Assembly: GCA_963514095.1 (NCBI GenBank)
Contig: OY741275.1
Span: 5,154,389 to 5,218,388 of the forward strand
Length of the DNA: 64,000 nt
Direction: 5' to 3'
From: Eutrigla gurnardus
Lineage: Eukaryota; Chordata; Actinopteri; Perciformes; Triglidae
The number at the start of each line of letters is the position of its first letter. Within the stretch, counting starts at the first letter, position 1. Below are positions 56,060-64,000 of this stretch, piece by piece. The notes under the pieces were generated by a model. That model searched no databases, was not told the origin of the DNA, and was given only the letters and a program-made list of their open reading frames with translations. A program made the translations under genes and the position numbers.

Positions 56060-56330
56060 GGTAGGCAATACCTTCTTATTACACTGGACCCTAGACTTAA
56101 GTGCAGCATTTGACACCATCGATCATATCATTTAATTGGGAGGCTTGAGAAGTGGGTTGGGTTGGGATCAGCACTGGACTGGTTTCTATCATATCTCTCT
56201 CAATGGATATGATTTTGCAAATCTTAGCTCCAAGGCAAATTTGATTTCATGTGGTGTTCCCCAGGGCCACATTGACATCATGGTTAAAACCAGATTTTTT
56301 CATTTAAGACATATCTAAGATACGGTAAGC
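56060..56330 (+). pseudogene. LINE reverse-transcriptase core fragment
   Basis: From 56091 the + frame reads LDLSAAFDTIDHII, the RT motif with the first catalytic Asp in an L2/Rex-like non-LTR element. It is followed by DWF-YLS-like sequence in another frame and ISCGVPQG at about 56246-56267 (RT motif B). The frame is interrupted by TAA at 56133 and by shifts. After CGVPQG the sequence jumps to a 3' tail-like LKTRFFHLRHI segment, so the YxDD region is deleted. Confidence 0.75.
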
Positions 56331-57075
56331 TGGACCTTTGGGTTTTGTTTTCTGTATCTGATGTGTTTATATTTGTATATTTATAGATATTAAGCTACGT
56401 TTCAGTACATAGACCTTCATCACCGAAATGTATTGTTTTTATTGAACTGTTTTATTATCAAAAATACAAAATGGCAAAACATGTCCTATTTTGATGATAA
56501 AAGCGAAAAAGGAAAATGTAGAGTCAGCAGTGACATGGACTGTGGTGCAGAGGTAGCTGATTGTTAAGCAAAGGTCAATTTAAAGTAAATAAAAACAGCA
56601 GTCATATCCCTTAGCCACTTTGCTCTACAATTGTGTGTTTCCTGTACTACACACCAGTTGAGTAAAGTCACACTTTGAGTGGGACACACGTCACAGAAGT
56701 GCATCCTCTCCCTTCATCCCCAGAACAAATGATTGCGGCGCTGTATAAGAAGAGGGGAGATGGATGGGTCAAACGAGCCAAGTAGTCAGGGTGTGTCCAG
56801 CAGAGTGCCCGTGGATCACTGCTGGTGCCAGTCGCCTGGACACGAGTGCTTTATCATCACACCACGCTGATTCTGCTGCTGTGCAGAAAGTCAAGATCAG
56901 AGCCAGAGAACTGCTGCTGTCACACAGGACGGGATGGGATGCCGAATAAAACCAGATGAAACACTGTGTGTACACTCAGTCTATAGCCCTCACATAAATA
57001 ACTGAGTGCACAGTTTGTATTTTGCACTGAAGCAACTATATCACTGGTTGTCAGAAGGGAGAGCAGCCCACTAAA

Positions 57076-57101
57076 ACACACACACACACACACACACACA
57101 C
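57076..57101 (+). repeat. (CA)n microsatellite
   Basis: About 13 CA units in intergenic sequence. Confidence 0.95.
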
Positions 57102-58207
57102 ATACCATGGCATGATGCTCTTCTCATTTGGTTCAATGCAGCCAGAGCTGTAGCTCTCAATTAGAGAGAGCAGCCTCTCCGCTGTTTTATTAATGGTCGC
57201 AGTGAAAGCATTAATCAGCCGGTGTTCTGCTGACAGACGGATGCAGTGATCGGCACTCTGGCAGGCAGCCAATAGGAAGTCGGCAGGAGGAAGCTGTGGG
57301 CTGGAGGAGGCCGCTCAGATAAGACGGCGAGGAGTCACGTAGGAGACAGCGGCAGAAGGACGCATGCTCGGCTTTTTAATTCAGCCTCTGTGTGACAGTG
57401 AGGAATGACAATAATGCTGAACAAAACAGCAGCTCCGGCTGTGGGATGGTGATCACTGATATTAATGAGGAGTTGTTGTAAAACAGAGATACCAGCTATG
57501 TGAAAAATGAGTCAGCATCTTCAATAACTAGAGCCCTGCACTGAGAGCCACATTAATCACGAGTTATCTGTGATTATTATTGGCTACCTGAAAGCCATTG
57601 TTTACAGATTTGTTAACATTTAAGAGGATGGAAGAAATTGCCCTGATCAAATCAAGTGATAATAACTCGGGATGCACTGACATCCCTTTTTTAGACCAAG
57701 TGCAAGTACTTACATTTCAGCACTTGTCGATATGAGTACTTAATACCATTACAATTCTCATAATAACTTTGAAAATATGTTTTATTTTATTAATAAAACA
57801 TGATGGTGTTGTTACATTTTCTCTGTATTTATATTTCTCTGTCTTTTCCACTCATGTGTGTGATTATTTTATTTAGTTTTATTTTACTTTTGTATTCTGT
57901 ATTTCTTTGTCCAGCATCTAATGTTAAAGTGTCTAAAGTACCTAAAACATTATGATTATAATTATTATTATTCAACTTTGTGTTTTACTGATAGAAACAG
58001 AGCAGAGTTTGCTGTAGGGATGTTAATAATTAACCATTTAACCGTTAAAAGAAATGTTTAAGGCGCACAGAGGGGAGGGGGTGTGTGTTGGGGGGGATGC
58101 CTTTTTCAAACCTTTCAAATCGTAGACCATAGCTTTAACGTAAGTATATGTAATGCATCCAGCTATTATTTATGAAATCCGTTTACACGCATTCTTTCCA
58201 TCAAATC

Positions 58208-58534
58208 GTGAATCAGTTCATTTCTGAATGTTTCTGATGTGAGATTCTGCTTGTTGCTGCTCATCACAAGGATTACTGCAGGTCATTCTTATGTCGACAA
58301 AACTCAGAGAAAAGTTAGAATAACTGTCTTCAGGGTGTGTGTGTGTGTGTGTGTGTCTGTGTGTGTGTGTGTGTGTCAGCCCCGCCCCTCGGTGAAACAG
58401 ACAGAGAGCAGAGACGCTGGATGAAGCAGTGTGCCCGTTAATGACACTCATAGGGCCTACTATTATTTTACCATTGATGCGAGCCACAAATTGAGGCTCG
58501 GCGAGCCACAAGAGGCTCACAATGAGTAACGCTG
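58208..58534 (+). repeat. Dispersed unknown repeat with internal (TG)n, copy 2
   Basis: The second copy of the 50-kb element, with (TG)n at 58335-58376 at the same internal position. It has about 50 extra bases before the microsatellite. Both copies end at AATGAGTAACGCTG. Confidence 0.8.
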
Positions 58535-60249
58535 ATTTAAAAGATGCACAAGCCATTACCAGCATATAAAACTCCTTGTGGAGCATGTTGGCCGACCAGC
58601 TACAGCAGCAGTCCAGTGTCGGCCGGAGAAACCTCAAACACGCAGTGATCACAGTCGCATAATATGACCAACTAATGTGTATTCCAGGTTGTAGTGATGT
58701 GTGCGGCGTGCAGCGAAGCGGCCAGCAGGAAGCCGTGTTTGTGTTCTCTCACAACAAAAAAACACACGGGCAGATCACATGGCGTCTGAAGTGGTGTCCA
58801 GAAAATGGTTTGCAAGGATTGAGACTCTGTCGCCCCTGCCATCGCAGCTCTTCATCGTCCTGGATGGGAAAACAGGGTTGATCTGATTCATCAGTTAGTG
58901 TGTGATCCGAGACTTTCCTGGGAGGAACTCTGAGGGAATCTGTTCTATTGGAAATGTTATCAAAGCAGTCAAGAATCAAGCCGTCTATTCAGGTCTGTAA
59001 TGTGATACGACTTCATTCAGTGACCAACACAACACTAAAAACAGGCTGTGACCGTCCGCTTCAGGGCAACCACACAACCAACTAACACACAACAGCATGA
59101 ATGAATGAGGACAAGAAACTTGTTTCAGTTTGATCAAATCAAATATATCAGTTGTGTCTTACTATAACTATAACTTTCTGTGGCGGGGTGAGAGTGTCGG
59201 TGGAAGGCCACCAAAATCTGACTGCCTGACAACACCACCTGGGGGATGTCACCCCAGGAAATGACAAGACCTCAATTACATACTGGACAACACAAGTTCG
59301 TTTAACCGAGATAAGACAGACATGGTTCCAAAGTACAGTGAAATGTATTAACTGAAGTAAAATAATGGATATTTGAAAATGTCTGTGGAAAAGGGGATTA
59401 ATAACTCAGGGAAAATGAATCAAATTATTAAAATATAACAATTTTATTAAAGTATTCTTCGGTTAACAGTAAAATTGTGTCTTTTATAAACACATTCAAA
59501 ATCAACAAAAAGAGTGGACAGATCCCAGCTAAAGGGAGGCAGCCTACTTAAGGAGGTGTTCCAGAAGGGCAACAACTACCCACCACACGTGCTCACGGCA
59601 CTCACTCCAAACTGTTCATCACAGCAAACTTTAACACTAACAGTGAGGGAACCACTCTAATGTGCCTAACCTCCACTATGAGCCTAAAATGTCCTTCCTA
59701 AAATATACAATAAAAACAAATCAACAAAGGCGAATCTAAAGTAAAGCAAAACAGCAGCTGACAATGACCTACATTATACATTAAAAAGGGTGAGTTAGTG
59801 ATAAAACAAGTTGCATTTCAGTTATCCTGCTTAGCTAAAATGACATACCTTTATAAAAAGGTGTACAGGCTAACCCACGCTTATCAATGAGCATCCACAA
59901 CATTGGAGGTGAACTATAAAAGGAGAATTCAGGTTTGTTAGTACCACTTCACATGTACCTCATGTGTCAGCTTTTAAGATACCTTCGTTCACTAGTTGAT
60001 GCAGACACCAGTGTGACCAGGCAAGAGAGAGAGAGCAGCTCAGACAGAGAGGAGCCCACACAATAACCAGGGAGAGACGAGGCCACAGGTGCCTTAAATG
60101 CCCTCAGACTAATCAGGAAGGGGTTGGGCAGAGGGGATGGGAGGGGTTGGCCTGAACACCAGGGTGTGTTCAAGAGCCAACAGCCTAATTAAAGTCCCAG
60201 TGGGCAAGTCCGGCGGATGGAGGGCACTCAGATTTTGAATGTTTACAAC

Positions 60250-60588
60250 TCTCACGCTCCTCCCCCACGACCACCGAGCTCCTCCCCCACGACCACCGAG
60301 CTCCTTCCCCTCGACTTCATGCCCTTTGAAATCCCTTAGATCACGCCACCTTTGTAACGCGGGTCCGATGTTGACTCTGGTTTTATCACGGGCACCGTCG
60401 CCATCTTTCTTTTTTTCCTTCTTTTCCACCGGTGTTTTCTTTTCCTTGGTTGTTTTGGACCTCCTCGTTTCGGTTTTTAACCGAGGAATTGGAAGCTTGT
60501 TGCTACTTCCTCCTCCCCCCTGTGATAGTGGTACGACCCGAGGGGGGAGGGGCTCTGTGTGCAGTGCTGTCGGATCTTTACAAAACAA
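60250..60588 (-). pseudogene. Fragment with fish-repeat protein motif (RVNIG..RWRDLRDFKG)
   Basis: The 159-codon - strand frame contains a Lys-rich run (TTKEKKTPVEKKEKKKDG) and then RVNIGPALQRWRDLRDFKG. I recall a similar motif (RVNIG-x-x-F-x-RWR-x-LR-x-x-KG) at the N-terminus of many predicted fish proteins carried by a repeat or multicopy family. After the motif the sequence loses similarity and becomes GC-rich. It is probably a decayed copy. Confidence 0.4.
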
Positions 60589-63500
60589 ACAACAGGCTCT
60601 ACTTGCACGTAGAGGTGCGCATTTTTTCTAAAACCGGATGATTTATGTTGTTCTATCCGAGCGTAGTGTCGGCTTCGGTTAATATGATGAAAAAAAAAAA
60701 TGACATGAGGAAACACTGGTTTCCCCATCACATATACATGTGGGCTCTAACTGTTACCATGGAAACACAATCATTTGAAGATTGTAGAGGTTCTTCTTCT
60801 CCCTAATGTGTTATCTCAGTAAACATTGTAAACATGAGTTTATGGTCTCAATCTCTAGTCTTCTTTAATCCAGCATGATGTTGATCTAGTACAGGATGGT
60901 CCACTTAGATTCAAACAGACCGGAAAGCAGGGGATGATTTAGGGCGGGGCTACCTGGTGATTGACAGGTCACTGCATTGTCCGGTCTCTCATGTCACTTC
61001 TGGTTGCAAAAAAACAAGATGGCGATGACCAAAAACCAAGATGGCAACAGCTCAAATTACGAATTTGAGGCTTCCGTTTGCTTGGTGAAGACACAGCTGC
61101 ATGAATGTTTTGTTTGCCTTTCCACTTTTATGTCGTTGACATCAGAAAACGCCATTTCAGAAGAAAAGCATGCACTAAGGCTCGTCTGTGAGGCGTGTCC
61201 AGTGTGCGTTACAGACAAAAAATGGCACTATGTGATGTAACGTGTGCTGCACACTGCAGAGTGAAACCAATGTCGAGACATTTCCACTGGACGGCACAGC
61301 ATTCAGTTTCATAACACATCCATGCTACAGAATAGTGCCAAACTGCAAGAAAACAGCATCACTCAAATCTACATTCATTAAAGGAAAATCAGGTGAACAT
61401 TTTGAGTTACGGCCTATCGATTATACGTTATGTCCATGTTGCCAGCTTGTGCTTGTGCATGAGCAACTGTACCTCTTCCCACCGTGCCAGGGCCGAGGAG
61501 GTGGGCCGTGCTTGAGCTCAGCACTCATGCTAGTCGAACGTACGGACTCTGCTGTGTAAACCAGACTAACCAGCACATAGAGGTCATAGGGTATAAGTGT
61601 TCTGAGTAAACTTTTGTTGTGATATGACATTATGAATACAATTGAATTGAAATGAAGGAGACGTTGGGATGTTCTCCTTGTGATTCCTTGTAAGAGGACA
61701 GGATGGGTTAATGTTGCTACGAGTTAATCTGGGCTGACGGAGAGAGATGAGAGGGAGAGACAGAGCTGGCAGTGATGGAGGGTCCACTCCTCCTTCTAGT
61801 AAAGCAGAGAGTGGAGACTTAACGATGTTAAATCACCTCCAATGCAAGAGCCAAGCCTCCACATTCAGGGTAGGGGGGCTGCTTCCAAGACGATGAAAAT
61901 TGGGGTTTATGGTAGTTGTGCAGCGCAGAGCTTGAGTAAGCCATTTGCGTTTTATTCAATCTACTTAACCAGCTGACGGAGCTTGTAAAGGCTGGCAGCT
62001 GCACTGAGTGCAAGCAATATTGATGACAGTGTCGTAAATAAAAGTGCTGATGTCGTGGAAATATTGATGGGGAAACGGGTACCTCTAAGTAACCTCAGCA
62101 CATCTTATGGAGGCGTCAGGAACGGGAGCATTTTCTTCACACAGAAATACATTAAGTTTACACTCAGTGCTCACTTTATGTTATCCGACATTCTGCTCCA
62201 AAAACACACTGTTGTCTTCAGTAAATGCTCAGGATTTATAGACGGGAGGTTTGTGCTGTGATATTCTCTCCGATGCAACATTAACGCATCCAAAACCTTC
62301 AGACTCACATGTGCTTTATAGATGTTAGCTTGCAACAAGTGTCTCCACGTGAGTCATTTATGCTGCTTTGGTGTTGACAGTTTGCCCGTATACTGACCTG
62401 CATCTGAAGCAAAAAAATTCAAAAATTGAAAAGGTGAAGAAATTGCAAAGTGGTTTCAGGCCATGCTCAGACAGGCAAGCAATTGTCCTTGTGCCTGTTT
62501 GACAGCCAAAATAACAAGTTGGCTACAGCCAAAAAGCAAGGAGGCGACAGCTCAAACCGAGATGTCATGGCCATGAAGCAAGATGGCAACGTCATGGCTT
62601 TGGTGTTTAGGGTACAGTTTGATCTTATTCACGTTCATAAGCCTGCAGAGCATGGGGTTGTAAAGGTGCGTAAAGAACAATAAATGGAACAAAAATTAGA
62701 AAACGACAAAGCTACTGCAAAGCATTTTCAGGGTTTCCCTGTCTTACTGATTGGTTGATGGTAAAAATAAAGATTGTGATGGCAAAAAGCAAAAGAAGGC
62801 AGCCAAAAAACCCAAGATAGTGACGGCCACAAAGGAAACCTGGGAAAAAAATGGCTTTGGTTTTTATAACACAATTTGAACTTACGCCAGCCTATAGCCT
62901 GCATCTGATGCATGGGGTTTAAAAGTGCTTAAACAACAAAAAAGGGAACATGGGTATTAAAGTTTCAAAAAAATGAGAAAGTGACAGTAATTGCAAAGCG
63001 TTTTCAGACCACACTCCAATAGGCTTTTAAGCAATTTCCTCGTCCTTGTGCTTGTTTGATGCCTTTTCCTGGAATGTCATTGAAACACAAGCACACAGAC
63101 ATCGAAGCCATTGTGTTCCATGAAAGAGAAGGAAAGGCTCCGATTAAAAGGTTGGAAACTTTGCTATTTCGGTGGCCTCAAAGGTCAGACATGACCACAA
63201 CAGACAAAAGGCACATTTTAATCTTTCTTGTCTACAAGGACAAAAAAAAAAACACCATTTGATTCATAGCAGTGTGTTTACATGGGAGGCAGCACTCTCA
63301 TTGACCACTGATGGCTTCTTTAAATGCTGCACAGCGCTGCCGTGATAGACGGGCTAATGAATGGACTACAAGGTGATTTCTCAACATCTCTCCTTCCAGC
63401 CTCGGGGCATCATTACTTCCAGTACTAATGTAGCTTCACTCCTCTCCATCCAAGAACTCAAACGTTCTGTACAGTGAACAGCTGAAATGTGTCATGGTGC

Positions 63501-64000
63501 GTTTCGGGACCTGCTGCTGCTGGTTTTTGTGGAGGAAAAAGCAGAAAAACCAACTGGTGTGTTTCTTGGTTTGGTTCATGAGCGCTGCTGTGAGATCAGC
63601 TCTGCATGTGGCCGTTGAAGCCAGGAATGCGTAGGATTGCAGTCTGGCTGCGCTCAGTTTTGCTCTGCATCCCAGTTGTGACATCAGTCAATCCGGAAAA
63701 TAGCTGCAAGCTTTGGGAGCATCACAGGAAGCCTTGGCAACAACCTTCATCCGCGCTCCCCTGCTTCATCGCAGGTAAAGCCGTCCCTGAGCCTGCGGGG
63801 CCGGCGGCGAAGGCGAACCGCCGTGTTTACCCCGAACACAACAAACAGGCTGGATGTTACAAGGCCTCTCGTCATGTTCATGCTCAGCCATTGTGACTGT
63901 TGTTGAGGGGGTCAGGAGGTTTACAGGTCTCGCTTCACAGGAACAGACTGAGCACATGAAGACCTTCGCCACTAAAATGAATTTAGATGGATGTACGCCG

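Larger units (their letters stand above)
56300..64000. other. Intergenic region, right end of window
   Basis: I find no gene. Recognisable items are a second copy of the 50-kb repeat (58208-58534), two TG/CA tracts and an antisense fragment with a fish-repeat protein motif (60250-60588). From 60980 to 63000 there are several degenerate segments rich in CAAGATGGC-like motifs, probably an old repeat. The rest is unclassified. Confidence 0.6.

Noticed and set aside
55593..56135. 180-codon + strand frame as a novel gene
   Set aside because: Its C-terminus is the LINE RT motif LDLSAAFDTIDH and its 5' part overlaps the antisense piggyBac fragment; mobile-element debris.
61242..61559. 105-codon + strand frame with several cysteines
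   Set aside because: No recognised motif, and it lies in degenerate repeat-like sequence; length is compatible with chance.

Overview
The window is vertebrate, almost certainly teleost fish, nuclear DNA. The evidence is a multi-exon gene with GT/AG introns, very abundant (TG)n and (GATG)n microsatellites, and Tc1-, hAT-, piggyBac-, LINE- and gag-derived debris of the kinds typical of fish genomes. The only convincing protein-coding gene is the 3' two thirds of semaphorin-5B (sema5b) on the + strand. Thirteen coding exons lie between 978 and 45053 and all twelve junctions keep the reading frame. Together they encode 728 residues plus a stop. The start codon, signal peptide and most of the sema domain lie upstream of base 1.

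Protein layout in order: C-terminal end of the sema beta-propeller (exons 1-2), PSI cysteine module (exons 2-3), seven thrombospondin type-1 repeats (exons 4-10, roughly one per exon), a short stalk (exon 11), the transmembrane helix (exon 12), and a cytoplasmic tail of about 98 residues finished by exon 13. The 5B assignment rather than 5A rests on tail motifs (KNEKYTPMEFK, LNKNNLLPDERSNFYP, LQQTNVYTTTYYP). A 3' UTR of about 2.2 kb follows, with a plausible final poly(A) signal near 47248.

The introns are large and full of tandem arrays: a 12-bp C-rich array (8.3-9.4 kb), a 41-bp array grown out of a retroposon tail (11.5-12.0 kb), an 81-bp array inside a dispersed element present three times, a 48-bp array with higher-order structure (27.7-29.7 kb), and a 26-bp array (35.7-36.5 kb). 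Mobile-element relics include a 258-bp hAT-type MITE with an exact 8-bp target duplication (24.65-24.91 kb), a 1,047-bp TA-flanked Tc1/mariner-type element (13.44-14.49 kb), an antisense LINE 3' tail just upstream of the transmembrane exon, and two copies of one repeat in inverted orientation in intron 12.

From about 47.3 kb to the end I see no gene, only intergenic sequence. It holds a gag/SCAN-like remnant, a 3.8-kb array of a 27-bp unit with a recent 1,376-bp internal duplication, and a cluster of broken transposons: an internally deleted Tc1, the C-terminal end of a piggyBac transposase, and a LINE reverse-transcriptase core. Long open frames inside the tandem arrays are by-products of repeat periodicity. 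I found no convincing new biological system. The most checkable novelties are a possible 60-nt in-frame cassette exon in intron 10, lineage changes in TSR5 and TSR6, the higher-order tandem arrays, and an unassigned antisense open frame near 29.7-30.1 kb.
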